NCBI RefSeq assembly: GCF_010977555.1 | Contig: NZ_CP048815.1 | Coordinates: 4,270,501 to 4,334,500, forward strand | Length of the DNA stretch: 64,000 bases | Direction of reading: 5' to 3' | DNA from: Caulobacter rhizosphaerae | GTDB lineage: Bacteria > Pseudomonadota > Alphaproteobacteria > Caulobacterales > Caulobacteraceae | In this document: one piece after another, positions 54,836 through 63,678 of the stretch | How positions within the stretch are numbered: position 1 is the stretch's first letter | Layout: each line of letters begins with the position of its first letter | Notes under the pieces: model-generated | Told to the model about the DNA's origin: nothing | The model's input: the letters and a program-made list of their open reading frames with translations, nothing else | Databases searched by the model: none | Position numbers and translations under genes: made by a program

Positions 54836-56335
54836 TCAGCGCTTGTAGTTGGCCGTGGCCAGCACGGGCAGGCCCAGGGTGCGCGAGGCGGACGCCGGGG
54901 TCTGCAGGCCGGGCCGCAGCAGCATGCGCACCAGGCCGGCGCAGGCGGCGGTGAAGGCCGCGAACAGGAAGGCCAGCACCATGACCGGCTTCTTCAGGCT
55001 CTTGCCGGTCGACGGGGCCACGGCGCGCTGGACGATGCGGATGTTGTCGCTGCCCTCGGCCGACATCTGCCGCTGGGCCTGGTCCTGCTGTTCCTTGACC
55101 GTGAAGTCCTTGACGTTCGACGACAGCACGTCGCGGTCGCGCGACAGCTGGTTGAAGGTGGGCTCCAGCTCGGAGAGCCGCAGCAGGCGCTGGTTCACGT
55201 CCTGGATCTGCTGGGTGTAGGCGTTCAGCGACTGCTGGAGCGCGGCGACCTCGGCGGTCAGGTCGTTCCGGGTGGACTGCAGGGTCTGCCAGATCGGGTT
55301 GGGGCCGCTGCGGCGCGCGCCCTCGCCGTTGGTGCGGCCCGACGACACGCCCTGCTGCAGCTGGGCGATCTGGGCGTCGATGTCGCGGACCGGCTGGGCG
55401 TCGGGACGATAGCGGGACAGCAGGCCCTCGCGGTCCAGCTTGAGCTGGGCCAGCTTGCTGGACGCCGACATGTCGCTGTCGCGGTACAGCACCATGTCAG
55501 TGGGGGTCCTGGCCAGCTCGGCCACGACCGCGGCCAGCCGGCCCTTGCGGTCCTGGAGCTGGGCCTCGGTGGCGTATTTCTGCGACTCGGCCTGGGCCTG
55601 CAGCTGGGTCAGGGCGGTCTTCTGGGCGGTGAAGTCGCCGATGTCGTTGCCCGACAGGAAGGCCTGGTAGGCCGCGTCGGTCTGGGCCAGCTTTTCGGTG
55701 AACAGCTCGCGCTGGCGCTCCAACCCGTTGTCGTCGCCGCCGATCAGCAGGTTGCGGCGATAGATCAGATATTCCTCGAGCAGGGTGTTGAGCACCTTCT
55801 CGGCGACTTCCGGATCCTCGTTGGAATAGGACAGCCGAATGATCGAGTTGTCGGGGGCGGTCTCGATCTTCAGGTTGCGGGCCAGGCCCTCGCGGCCCTC
55901 GGCCATCAGCTTGCGCTTCGCCTCGGGCGAGGCGACGGCGTATTTGGCGGCGCTGCCGGGAAAGACCCGGCCGAAGCCGACCTTGCGGATCACCCGCTCG
56001 CGCAGCTCGCCGCTGCCCAGGATTTCCGATTCCGACTGGATCACCTGATCGACGTCGGGCACCGCGCCGCGGGCGGCGTCACCGGCTCGTGGCTCGTAGA
56101 CATATTCCTGGCCCAGGCGGACGAACAGGCTGGCGCTGGCGCTGTAGGTCTTCTTCATCGTGGTGGCGAACGCCAGGCCCACCAGGAAGATGGCCAGGAA
56201 CACCCCCAGCATCAGCCAGCGCTCGCGCCACAGCAGGGTGACGAAGTCGGTCGGCGCATAGCGGGCGCGCGCCGACCAGTCGCTGCGCGACGGCGGGTCA
56301 TGCGGCACACTGCTCCAGGCGCTCGTCGTCGACAT
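54836..56335 (-). CDS. hfsA: Wzz/Wzc-type chain-length determinant, holdfast export
   Basis: 499 residues. The N-terminal TM (about 35-55, LMLGVFLAIFLVGLAFATTMKKTYSASASLFV) and C-terminal TM (near 450-475, KKPVMVLAFLFAAFTAACAGLV) enclose a periplasmic domain with long coiled coils (residues 200-410). A GNVR-like QLSRDRDVLSSNVKDFTVKEQQDQA precedes the second TM. It regulates chain length and links the polymerase to the outer-membrane exporter. Gene order hfsA-hfsB-hfsC on one strand with hfsD divergent is the Caulobacter holdfast arrangement. Confidence 0.93.
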   Translation of the reverse strand: MSTTSAWSSVPHDPPSRSDWSARARYAPTDFVTLLWRERWLMLGVFLAIFLVGLAFATTMKKTYSASASLFVRLGQEYVYEPRAGDAARGAVPDVDQVIQSESEILGSGELRERVIRKVGFGRVFPGSAAKYAVASPEAKRKLMAEGREGLARNLKIETAPDNSIIRLSYSNEDPEVAEKVLNTLLEEYLIYRRNLLIGGDDNGLERQRELFTEKLAQTDAAYQAFLSGNDIGDFTAQKTALTQLQAQAESQKYATEAQLQDRKGRLAAVVAELARTPTDMVLYRDSDMSASSKLAQLKLDREGLLSRYRPDAQPVRDIDAQIAQLQQGVSSGRTNGEGARRSGPNPIWQTLQSTRNDLTAEVAALQQSLNAYTQQIQDVNQRLLRLSELEPTFNQLSRDRDVLSSNVKDFTVKEQQDQAQRQMSAEGSDNIRIVQRAVAPSTGKSLKKPVMVLAFLFAAFTAACAGLVRMLLRPGLQTPASASRTLGLPVLATANYKR

Positions 56336-56382
56336 GCGAATCCGATGGGTTCAATCTCAGTCTCACCCTGGCCGGAGCGCGC

Positions 56383-56397
56383 TTAAGGAGTCGTTAC
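56383..56397. promoter_or_regulatory. CtrA-like half-site pair in the hfsA/hfsD promoter
   Basis: TTAA-N7-TTAC, one base off the CtrA consensus TTAA-N7-TTAA, lies in the 85-bp gap between divergent hfsA and hfsD, 24 bp before the hfsD start. Cell-cycle control is plausible but unproven here. Confidence 0.35.
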
Positions 56398-56420
56398 CCA
56401 TTCCTGTTAAGACTTGTCGC

Positions 56421-57173
56421 ATGCACAGGCGCACCATCCTTTCGGCGGCTTTCGCCCTGCCCTTCGCGGCCACCGGGCTCTCGCTCGGCCTGGCCGGCTG
56501 CGGCCACGTGGACCGCGAGCCGATCACCCCCACGGCCCGTCCGACGGCCACTTTTTCCGATATCGGCTATGCCGACTGGTCGGATCAGGAGCCCGACTAC
56601 CGGTTCTATCCGGGCGACGAGCTTGAGGTCACCGTGCCCTCGGCGGCCGAGCTGAACAAGTCCGTGGTGGTCCAGCCGGACGGCCGCGTCGCTTTGCCGC
56701 TGATCGCGCCGGTCATGGCGGCCGACCGGACGATCGGCGAACTGGAGGCGGCGATCACCCAGGCCTATTCCAGCCAGCTGCTGCGGCCGCAGGTGCAGGT
56801 GTCGATCAAGTCGACGGCGCCGCTGAAGGTGTTCGTCGGGGGCGAGGTCGGCAATCCGGGCGCCTTCGACATGGCCGGCGACAGCGACGCGCTGCGGGCC
56901 GTCATCCAGGCCGGCGGGTTCAAGACCTCGGCCAAGCGCACGTCGGTGGTGATCATTCGTCGCGGCCCCAACGGCCGGGCCATGCTGCGGACGGCGAACC
57001 TGCTGTCGGGGATGACCGGCGGCCGGGCGGACCTGGTGCCGCTGCGCCGGTTCGACGTGGTCTATGTGCCGCGCAGCGGGGTGTCCGAAGCGGGCCTGTT
57101 CATGCAGCAGTACTTCCGCGACCTGCTGCCGATCAGCTTCAGCTACGCGATCAACGGCTTCAGCGGAAACTGA
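56421..57173 (+). CDS. hfsD: Wza-type outer-membrane polysaccharide export lipoprotein, holdfast
   Basis: 250 residues from ATG 56421; the frame from 56334 lacks a signal peptide and overlaps hfsA. The lipobox is LAGCG near residue 29. The poly_export domain (YRFYPGDELEVTVPSAAELNKSVVVQPDGRVALPLIAPVMAADRTIGELEAAI) and a SLBB domain (LKVFVGGEVGNPGAFDMAGDSDALRAVIQAGGF) follow. The C terminus ends FSYAINGFSGN. It forms the pore through which the holdfast polymer leaves the cell. Confidence 0.94.
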   Translation: MHRRTILSAAFALPFAATGLSLGLAGCGHVDREPITPTARPTATFSDIGYADWSDQEPDYRFYPGDELEVTVPSAAELNKSVVVQPDGRVALPLIAPVMAADRTIGELEAAITQAYSSQLLRPQVQVSIKSTAPLKVFVGGEVGNPGAFDMAGDSDALRAVIQAGGFKTSAKRTSVVIIRRGPNGRAMLRTANLLSGMTGGRADLVPLRRFDVVYVPRSGVSEAGLFMQQYFRDLLPISFSYAINGFSGN

Positions 57174-57215
57174 AGCCGCCGCCCCGCGCTGGGGGTCGAC
57201 GGCTGAACCTCAGGT

Positions 57216-57494
57216 TCAGCCGTGGGCCAGCCATTCGCGCGCCTGGCGCTGGGCTTCGGCGACGTCCTCGCTGGCCATCTCCTGCGAGATTTCCTTGCGA
57301 TAGACCTTGGCTTCGACCGAACCGCGCATGGCGGCCAGGTTGAACAGCATGTGGGCCGACACGTAGTCCAGCGGCGCGCCGCCCTGGCCGGTCGAATAGA
57401 GCATGCCCATGCGGAACAGCTCGTCGCCCGAGGCGTCGGCGGTCGGCAGCGGAATCCCGTGGATCGCGGCCGGCGGTTCGATACTCATCATCAT
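57216..57494 (-). CDS. Small Sel1-repeat-like protein
   Basis: 92 residues. One Sel1-like unit is visible: DELFRMGMLYSTGQGGAPLDYVSAHMLFNLAAMRGSVEA, followed by a charged helix (KEISQEMASEDVAEAQRQAREWLA). Three consecutive ATG codons at the start; the first, at 57494, has GGGG 10 nt upstream. No signal peptide. Such small proteins usually mediate protein contacts; its role and any link to the convergent holdfast gene hfsD are unknown. Confidence 0.8.
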   Translation of the reverse strand: MMMSIEPPAAIHGIPLPTADASGDELFRMGMLYSTGQGGAPLDYVSAHMLFNLAAMRGSVEAKVYRKEISQEMASEDVAEAQRQAREWLAHG

Positions 57495-57688
57495 GGCTTC
57501 AATTCCCCTTCCCAGCCCGCCTCGCCCCTCCGGCTCCGCTTGGCTCGAGAACAGAAAAGTCCATCGCCACTGAACATATAGTTAAAGGCGGCGACATCAT
57601 GAATCTTAGCCGAGAATACATGAATCGTTTAGAGACATTACGTCGCATTCATGGGTGTTACTGAATGTAAACTGCCGTATACAGCACG

Positions 57689-58414
57689 TTAACGGGCGCG
57701 CTGGCCAAACAGCACCTTTCGGGCTTCTTCCTGAGCTTTTCCGGGCGCTTGCAGGCCCTGGCGGCGCAATTCGGCGCCCAGCTTGAAGCCCCGCTCGACG
57801 GCGTCGCGGGCGCCCATGCGCTCGAACCAGGCCTTCAGGTGCGGAAACTCGTCCAGAATGATGCCCTGGTTTTTCCACGGCACAACCCATCCCCAGCAGG
57901 CGAAATCGGCGATGGACAATTGGCCGCAGATGAAATCCCGCCCGTCCAGCCGCTTGTTCAGCACGCCGTACAGCCGGTGGGTCTCGTTGGTGTAGCGGAT
58001 GGCGCCATAGGCGATCTGGCGCTGGTCACTGACGATGGCGGCGGCGTACTGGCGGAAATGATGGGTCTGGCCGGCCATGGGGCCCAGGCCGCCCATCTGC
58101 CACATCAGCCACTGGTCGATCTCGACCCGCTCGCGCTCGCTGGTCCCATAGAACCGCCCCGTCTTGCGGCCCAGATACTGCAGGATGGCCCCGGACTCGA
58201 ACACCGAGATCGGCTGGCCGTCGGGACCGTCGGGATCGACGATGGCCGGCATCCGGTTGTTAGGGCTTATGGCCAGGAAGTCCGGCTTGAACTGCTCGCC
58301 CGCCCCGATGTTCACCAGGATCATCGTGTAGGGCAGGCCCATCTCCTCCAGGGCGATGGAGATCTTCCAGCCATTGGGCGTGGGCCAGTAGTACAGTTCG
58401 ATCGGACGGCTCAT
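57689..58414 (-). CDS. yfcG: YfcG-type glutathione transferase / disulfide-bond oxidoreductase
   Basis: 241 residues. The N-terminal thioredoxin-like domain contains IELYYWPTPNGWKISIALEE with the catalytic Thr-Pro-Asn(14)-Gly of the Nu-class YfcG group, ISPNNRMPAIVD and FESGAILQYLG (glutathione gamma-Glu site). The helical domain has WQMGGLGPMAGQTHHFRQYA and LSIADFACWGWVVPW. YfcG enzymes reduce small disulfides with glutathione. ATG 58414 (GGGAGCG upstream) was chosen; the longer frame to 58516 has no support. The AT-rich DNA downstream (57495-57688) holds no gene I can see. Confidence 0.92.
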   Translation of the reverse strand: MSRPIELYYWPTPNGWKISIALEEMGLPYTMILVNIGAGEQFKPDFLAISPNNRMPAIVDPDGPDGQPISVFESGAILQYLGRKTGRFYGTSERERVEIDQWLMWQMGGLGPMAGQTHHFRQYAAAIVSDQRQIAYGAIRYTNETHRLYGVLNKRLDGRDFICGQLSIADFACWGWVVPWKNQGIILDEFPHLKAWFERMGARDAVERGFKLGAELRRQGLQAPGKAQEEARKVLFGQRAR

Positions 58415-58637
58415 CCAGACGCTCCCTGACGCGCGACGACCTGAGGCAAGCCTTGCCAAAGGCAGGTTTTGTTTGACCACCAACATGGTCCCGTGGAGCG
58501 CCATCGCCAAGCCCACCCACGCTCCAGCCTGACGGCGCCGTTCAGATCAGGTTCAGCCGCCGAGGCGGAAGCTGTCTTCAAGGTCGAGGGATCAGGCGGT
58601 TTGAACAGCCGCCGACCGAAGTAAGGAGACGTCGGAT

Positions 58638-59183
58638 ATGAAGCGCCTGTTGCTCACCATCGCCGCCGTGGCCGCCGTCGCCGGGCCGATGGCCGCCGCC
58701 GCGAGCGACGCGTCCGCCCAGGATCACGGCCGCTGGGGCCATCGCGACGAGCGCGGAGACCGCGGCGATCGCGGCGGCCGCCATGATGGACGCCATGACG
58801 GCCGCTGGGACGATCGCGGCGGACGCTGGGACGGCCGCCACGACAACGGCCGTCACAACGGCTGGGACCGTGGCGATCGCTGGGATGGCCGGGACCGTTG
58901 GGACGGCCGCCGCTACAACGGCTACTATTACAACAACCGCTGGAGCTATGGCGCGCCGCCGGCCCATTACTATGGTCACCCCGGCTATCGCCCCGGCTAC
59001 AACGCCTGGCGCCGCGGCGGCTACCTGCCGCCCTATTATCGCGGCAACGGCTATGTCATCCACGACTACGGATACTATCGCCTGCGCCCGCCGCCCCGCG
59101 GTTACTACTGGTACCGCGCCGGTAACGACTATGTCCTGGCGGCGATCGCCACCGGACTGATCTTCGACATCATCAACAACTAG
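58638..59183 (+). CDS. RcnB-family secreted protein, Arg/Asp/Gly-rich
   Basis: 181 residues; ATG 58638 behind AAGGAG. Signal peptide through [10 protein letters not shown]. Residues 30-95 are low complexity (repeats of DRGDR, GRHDGR, RWDGR), followed by a Tyr-rich part and an RcnB domain ([21 protein letters not shown], then [31 protein letters not shown]). RcnB of E. coli is a periplasmic nickel/cobalt homeostasis protein; homologues in Caulobacter are usually of unknown role. It is monocistronic. Confidence 0.85.
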   Translation: MKRLLLTIAAVAAVAGPMAAAASDASAQDHGRWGHRDERGDRGDRGGRHDGRHDGRWDDRGGRWDGRHDNGRHNGWDRGDRWDGRDRWDGRRYNGYYYNNRWSYGAPPAHYYGHPGYRPGYNAWRRGGYLPPYYRGNGYVIHDYGYYRLRPPPRGYYWYRAGNDYVLAAIATGLIFDIINN

Positions 59184-59362
59184 GCGATGTCGACCTGAAG
59201 CGTCTGGCGACGTTTTCCAAAACTCTTGGTAAGCGTCGCCATTCGCCACATCCTGGCCGCGTATGCGGCGAAATCGCCCGATTGGCGAGTTATTCCCACC
59301 GCATTCCCAGGTCAGCGTGGCGGCCGTGTCACTTTCCGACGCGACAGTAACGAGACGCTTCC

Positions 59363-59728
59363 ATGACCAAGCTCCGCCTCACGGCCGCCGTCGCTGCACT
59401 GACCCTCGCCGGCTATGCCGGGTCGGCCCTGGCTCAGCAAACCGCGCCCACCGACCCGACCGCGCAGACCACCCAAAGCGCGCCCTCCTCGTCCACGACC
59501 TCGCCGTCCTACGGCACGGACCCGGCGGCCACCCCGGCCCAGGATCCGGCGGCTGACGCCAGCGCCAGCGGCACGCCCAGCTCCGCCACGGCTTCGGACA
59601 CCTCGACCGACGCCTCGACCCCCGCCGCCGACGCCAAGTCCGAGAAGAAGGCCAAGAAGCACCACAAGCCGGCCGGCTCCGAAACCGACCCGTCCGCCAG
59701 CTCGACCACGGACACGCCCAAGCCGTAA
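59363..59728 (+). CDS. Small secreted Ser/Thr/Pro-rich protein
   Basis: 121 residues. Signal peptide MTKLRLTAAVAALTLAGYAGSALAQQ, then a disordered stretch rich in Thr, Ser, Pro, Asp and Ala, and a basic patch KSEKKAKKHHK near residue 95. No known domain. A terminator follows at 59748. Expression is plausible given the clean signal peptide and terminator. Confidence 0.72.
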   Translation: MTKLRLTAAVAALTLAGYAGSALAQQTAPTDPTAQTTQSAPSSSTTSPSYGTDPAATPAQDPAADASASGTPSSATASDTSTDASTPAADAKSEKKAKKHHKPAGSETDPSASSTTDTPKP

Positions 59729-59747
59729 GGCCGCCGCTCCGTTCGTG

Positions 59748-59781
59748 AAAAGGGCCCGTCGCGCGAGCGGCGGGCCCTTTT
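59748..59781 (+). terminator. Rho-independent terminator after the small secreted protein gene
   Basis: AAAAGGGCCCG / CGGGCCCTTTT stem with a 12-nt GC-rich loop, followed by TGTCTTTT. Confidence 0.85.
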
Positions 59782-59798
59782 GTCTTTTACAGCCTCAC

Positions 59799-59904
59799 TG
59801 CGTCCTTCGAGGCCCGCTGCGCGGGCGCCTCAGGATGAGGAGCTTTGTTGCTGCTGAATTCCTCATCCTGAGGCGCGAGGCGCAGCCGAGCCTCGAAGGA
59901 CGCA
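59799..59904. repeat. Inverted pair of the TCCTTCGAGG...CTCAGGATGAGGA intergenic repeat
   Basis: Arm 1 (59799-59841) reads TGCGTCCTTCGAGGC, an inner GC hairpin, then GCGCCTCAGGATGAGGA; arm 2 (59860-59904) is its inverted copy. The pair sits right after the gatB stop codon and may end that transcript. This repeat type is common between genes in Caulobacter. Confidence 0.8.
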
Positions 59905-59910
59905 CGGCGC

Positions 59911-61410
59911 CTAAAGCCCCAGCTTGCTCCGCAGCAGTTCGTTGACGGTGGCCGGGTTGGCCTTGCCCCCGGTCTCCTTCATCACCTGGCCGACGAACCA
60001 GCCGATGGCCTGGGGCTTTTCCTTCACGGCCGCCGCCTTGTCGGAATTGGCCGCGATCAGCTTGTCGATCGCCGCCTCGATGGCGCCGGTATCGTTGATC
60101 TGCACCAGGCCCCGCGCCTCGACGATCTGCGCCGGACGGCCCTCGCCGGCCCACATGTGCTCGAAGACCTCCTTGGCGATCTTGGAGCTGATGACGCCGG
60201 TCTCGATCAGCTCGACCAGTTGGGCGATGTCTTCCGGCGGCAAGGGCGAGCTGGCGATCTCGTGGCCGCCGGCCGACAGCTTCGACAGCAGTTCGTTGGT
60301 CACCCAGTTGGACACCAACTTGGCGTCGCGGCCTTTCGCGGCGGCCTCGAAATAGTCGGCGCGGTCGGCCTCGATGATCAGCACGCCGGCGTCGTAGGCC
60401 GACAGGCCGTACTGGCTCTGCAGGCGCTGCTTCTTGGCGTCGGGCAATTCCGGCAGGGTGTCCTCGATCGCCTTCACCCACGCAGGATCCAGCACCAGCG
60501 GCAGCAGGTCCGGATCGGGGAAGTAACGATAGTCGTGCGCCTCTTCCTTGCTCCGCATCGACCGGGTCTCCAGCTTGTTCGGGTCGAACAGCCGGGTCTC
60601 CTGGTCGATCTTGCCGCCGTCCTCCAGGATCTCGATCTGGCGACGGGCCTCGTACTCGATGGCCTGCTGGATGTAGCGGTAGCTGTTGACGTTCTTGATC
60701 TCGCAGCGCGTGCCCAGGTGGCTGAAGCTGCCGGTCTCGCGGAACTTCTCGTAGTCGCCGGGACGGCAGACCGAGACGTTGACGTCGGCGCGCAGGTTGC
60801 CCTTCTCCATGTCGCCGTCGCAGGTGCCCAGATAGACCAGGATCGTGCGCAGCTTCTTGACGTAGGCGGCGGCCTCTTCCGAGGTGCGCATGTCGGGCCG
60901 GGAGACGATCTCCATCAGCGCCGTGCCCGCGCGGTTCAGGTCCACATAGGTGGCGTTCGGATCCTGGTCGTGCAGCGACTTGCCGGCGTCCTGCTCCAGG
61001 TGCAGGCGCTCGATGCGCACGTCGAAGGTCGTGCCGTCGTCGCGCTCGACGGTCACCACGCCCTCGCCAACGATCGGCTGGTCGAACTGGCTGATCTGAT
61101 AGCCCTGCGGCAGGTCGGGATAGAAGTAGTTCTTGCGATCGAAGCGGCTCTTCAGATTGATCTGCGCCTTCAGCCCGAGGCCGGTCTTCACCGCCTGCTC
61201 GACGCAGAACCGGTTCAGGACGGGCAGCATGCCGGGCATGGCCGCGTCCACCAGGCTGACCTGCTGGTTCGGCCCCGCGCCGAAGCCGACGGCGGCGCCG
61301 GAGAACAGCTTGGACACGCTGGCGACCTGGGCGTGGACCTCAAGGCCGAGAACGATTTCCCAGGGGCCGGTGCGGCCTTGGATCACTTTGGAAGAGGCGG
61401 TTTCGGTCAT
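59911..61410 (-). CDS. gatB: Asp-tRNA(Asn)/Glu-tRNA(Gln) amidotransferase subunit B
   Basis: 499 residues, full length. The cradle domain opens [22 protein letters not shown] and has [64 protein letters not shown] and [17 protein letters not shown], all GatB signatures. The C-terminal helical/YqeY-like domain (from about 330) includes [29 protein letters not shown]. With GatA and GatC it converts mischarged Glu-tRNA(Gln) and Asp-tRNA(Asn). Its usual neighbour gatA lies 2.3 kb upstream on the same strand, with unrelated genes between. Confidence 0.98.
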   Translation of the reverse strand: MTETASSKVIQGRTGPWEIVLGLEVHAQVASVSKLFSGAAVGFGAGPNQQVSLVDAAMPGMLPVLNRFCVEQAVKTGLGLKAQINLKSRFDRKNYFYPDLPQGYQISQFDQPIVGEGVVTVERDDGTTFDVRIERLHLEQDAGKSLHDQDPNATYVDLNRAGTALMEIVSRPDMRTSEEAAAYVKKLRTILVYLGTCDGDMEKGNLRADVNVSVCRPGDYEKFRETGSFSHLGTRCEIKNVNSYRYIQQAIEYEARRQIEILEDGGKIDQETRLFDPNKLETRSMRSKEEAHDYRYFPDPDLLPLVLDPAWVKAIEDTLPELPDAKKQRLQSQYGLSAYDAGVLIIEADRADYFEAAAKGRDAKLVSNWVTNELLSKLSAGGHEIASSPLPPEDIAQLVELIETGVISSKIAKEVFEHMWAGEGRPAQIVEARGLVQINDTGAIEAAIDKLIAANSDKAAAVKEKPQAIGWFVGQVMKETGGKANPATVNELLRSKLGL

Positions 61411-61825
61411 GTCTCAATTCCTGGCCACATAAGGCGGCCATTAACTTAGATCCCTTCCCTCCCCCTTGTGGGGAGGGTGGCCCCGAAGGGCTCGCTGCGC
61501 TCAGGGCCTGACAAATCACGCCCACGACCGCGTCGATATCCTCATGCACCGCACGGGTCGGAAAGTGCAAGGTTTGGAAGCCCGAGCGACGGAAAACTTG
61601 GTCGCGATACGCGTCGTGAGCAGCCTGTTCCAGTTCCTCGTGATGCCCGTCCACTTCCACGACGAGGCGTCGGCCGAGGCAGATGAAGTCAGGATAATAC
61701 CCCAGCAGCGGCGCCTGCCGCCGGAAGTGAAAGCCGTCTGCTCGCAGCGACCGGAGCCGCACCCACAGGCGAACTTCCTGCACGCTCATCACCTTCCTTA
61801 GCGCTCTCGCGCGTTCGACGCTCAT
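61340..61825 (-). CDS. DUF559 (endonuclease-like) protein
   Basis: 161 residues from ATG 61825. The DUF559 core of the VSR/restriction-endonuclease-like fold covers about residues 5-110: [55 protein letters not shown], with the PD-(D/E)xK pattern visible as YYPDF and VEVDGHH. After VICQALSAA the frame runs through an intergenic repeat ([13 protein letters not shown]) and 71 bp into the gatB gene in another frame, so the tail is repeat-derived. Inverted copies of that repeat lie on both sides of the gene. Function unknown; family members are found in mobile and repeat-rich settings. Confidence 0.8.
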   Translation of the reverse strand: MSVERARALRKVMSVQEVRLWVRLRSLRADGFHFRRQAPLLGYYPDFICLGRRLVVEVDGHHEELEQAAHDAYRDQVFRRSGFQTLHFPTRAVHEDIDAVVGVICQALSAASPSGPPSPQGGGKGSKLMAALCGQELRHDRNRLFQSDPRPHRPLGNRSRP

Positions 61826-61881
61826 GGCTCGATCCCCCACCCGACCCGCTGCGCGGGCCACCCTCCCCGCAAGGGGGAGGG
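61452..61881. repeat. Inverted intergenic repeats flanking the DUF559 gene
   Basis: The left copy (61454-61481) reads CCTTCCCTCCCCCTTGTGGG then GAGGGTGG. The right copy (61831-61881), inverted, reads TCCCTCCCCCTTGCGGGG, AGGGTGGCCC, an inner hairpin, then GGGTCGGGTGGGGGATC. The same unit forms the empty inverted pair at 23931-24076. Confidence 0.8.
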
Positions 61882-62034
61882 ACGATCGAGGAAAGGCGAC
61901 GCTGAAATGGAACTTTCGGGCAATTGGAAAAATGACCACTTCTTGTCAAACTAGAGGTCATTCCTGGCCAACCGGAACCGCTAGGGTCACCTCTCGTTGA
62001 CTCCTCGAACGCGAATAACTCGCAGGAGGAAATC

Positions 62035-62637
62035 ATGGCTGTTCTGAACCTCGATGCTAGCGAACCTTATGTCGCCCCCGCGACCACGGCGGACTCTTCG
62101 GCTCTGTTTCCGAGCGCGCCCGTCTATGCTCGCACGCCGACCAGGAAGTCTTCGTCCAACCTGCCGCTGATGATCGGCCTGCCGGTGCTGGCCGTCGCCG
62201 CCGGCGGGCTGGCTTGGGGGCTGATGAGCCGTCCGGCCCAGACCCCGACGACGGGGGAGGCGCCGGTCGCCAAGGTGGCCGAGGCCCAGCCCCTGCCCAC
62301 CACCCAGCCGCCGGCCCCGATGCCGACCCCGGCGCCCGCCGCCGCCACGCCCGCCGCGACCCCGGCTCCGACCCAGGTGGCTCGCGCCGAGACGGCGCCG
62401 CCGCCGCGGGTGACCCAGCCCGCCCGTCGCAGCGCCCCGGCCCGCCGCGCGGCGCCGGAGACCGCGCCCGACGCCGGCTCGGCCTCGGAGAACGTCAGCG
62501 CCACGGTTCCGGCCCCGGTCGCCGCGCCCGCCCCGGCGCCGGTGATCGCCGCCCCGGCCGCGTCGACCCCCGCCCCCGCTCCGGCTCCAACGCCCGCTCC
62601 GGCGGCGGTCCCCGCCACGCCGGCCACGCCGATGTAA
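62035..62637 (+). CDS. Single-pass membrane protein with Pro/Ala-rich tail
   Basis: 200 residues; ATG 62035 behind a strong AGGAGG. A cytoplasmic head (residues 1-40), one TM helix (about 43-63, LPLMIGLPVLAVAAGGLAWGLM), then about 135 residues of Pro/Ala/Thr low complexity (PAPAPVIAAPAAS and similar) with a basic patch (RRSAPARRAA). No known domain; it may span the periplasm like a TonB-type linker but lacks a TonB C-terminal domain. A terminator follows at 62660. Confidence 0.8.
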   Translation: MAVLNLDASEPYVAPATTADSSALFPSAPVYARTPTRKSSSNLPLMIGLPVLAVAAGGLAWGLMSRPAQTPTTGEAPVAKVAEAQPLPTTQPPAPMPTPAPAAATPAATPAPTQVARAETAPPPRVTQPARRSAPARRAAPETAPDAGSASENVSATVPAPVAAPAPAPVIAAPAASTPAPAPAPTPAPAAVPATPATPM

Positions 62638-62659
62638 TCGTGGCGCAAGCCTAAAAGAG

Positions 62660-62690
62660 AAGGGCGGCTCCTCCCGGAACCGCCCTTTTT
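62660..62690 (+). terminator. Rho-independent terminator
   Basis: AAGGGCGG / CCGCCCTT stem with a loop of about 13 nt, ending in TTTTTCTT. It lies 23 bp after the Pro/Ala-rich gene. Confidence 0.88.
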
Positions 62691-62729
62691 CTTGATCGCT
62701 CGTTCCTAGCGCCGCGCCTTGCGACGAAA

Positions 62730-63581
62730 TCAGACCGCTGGCCTGCGAACCGTGAACAGGTCCTGCCCGCCGCCGTACCGGGTCGGCGGCAGCCAGCCTC
62801 CGAAGAGAACGTCGGCCGGCAGATCCAGGCCGCCTTGGCGGATCGCGGCGACCAGGCTGGCCAGCGGATGGGCTATGGCCCGCTCCGGGGACTTGGGGTC
62901 GATCACCATGGCGCCGTCCCGCCAGGGCTTGAAGTCCAGATGACCTTGCCCTTGCTGGATCGCGGCAATTCGCTCGGGCGTCAGCGCGTAGGCGGTAAAC
63001 ATGAAACGTCCGCCCGGCTTCAACACCCGTCGCGTCTCGGCCAGATAGTGGCTGATGGAGTCCAGCGTCATGTGGCTGAAGACGGAGGTTGCGAAGGCCA
63101 CGTCAACGGACGCGTCCTGGACCGGAAACTCGAAGGCCGTCTCGGCGATCGAGCCGCCAGACCGATATTCCCGATTTCTGACGTCGGCGTGAACGAAGCG
63201 AAAGTCGGGTCGCCGCGCGCCGAGGGTTCGCCTGCACGTGGAGATGGCTGACTTGGAGACATCGAAGCCGACGTAGCCGGCGCCGTCCCCCAGCCAGGCG
63301 GCCAGCGGCATGGCCATCCGACCCGTGCCGCAACCGATATCCAGAACGCGGCTGTCACGGTCGAGGCCGGCATGCTCGATCAACAGCGCCAGGGTCTCGC
63401 GGCCGGCACGGGCGAAATCGCCGCCGCCGACGTTGTGGACGCTCTGCCAGGGATCGCCGCGGCGTTCGGGATCCGCCAGCCGGACGGGCAGGCTCATGAG
63501 GTCGAGCATCGCGCCCGACGCGGCCCGGCGAAACGGCGGAGGCAGCAGGCCCGCGGCCTTCCGCAGAAAGAGCGGCGTCAT
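62730..63581 (-). CDS. Class I SAM-dependent methyltransferase
   Basis: 283 residues. Methyltransferase motif I is VLDIGCGTGRMAMPLAAWLG near residue 97; the acidic residue closing strand 2 is in YVGFDVSKSAI; motif II is FRFVHADVRN and post-motif VDVAFATSVFSHM. ETRRVLKPGGRFMFTAYAL is motif IV-like. The substrate is unknown; the layout resembles small-molecule or lipid/sugar O-methyltransferases. No clear ribosome site is seen at ATG 63581. It lies between gatA and the DUF559/gatB region and interrupts the usual gat gene order. Confidence 0.88.
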   Translation of the reverse strand: MTPLFLRKAAGLLPPPFRRAASGAMLDLMSLPVRLADPERRGDPWQSVHNVGGGDFARAGRETLALLIEHAGLDRDSRVLDIGCGTGRMAMPLAAWLGDGAGYVGFDVSKSAISTCRRTLGARRPDFRFVHADVRNREYRSGGSIAETAFEFPVQDASVDVAFATSVFSHMTLDSISHYLAETRRVLKPGGRFMFTAYALTPERIAAIQQGQGHLDFKPWRDGAMVIDPKSPERAIAHPLASLVAAIRQGGLDLPADVLFGGWLPPTRYGGGQDLFTVRRPAV

Positions 63582-63678
63582 CGCCTGCCCGACCGCCTGA
63601 GAGGCGACGAAGACGTCACGGACTTCAAGACGATTCCTCCTGGACGGAAGGAAGGAGGATGGCAGGCTCGAAACTAGC

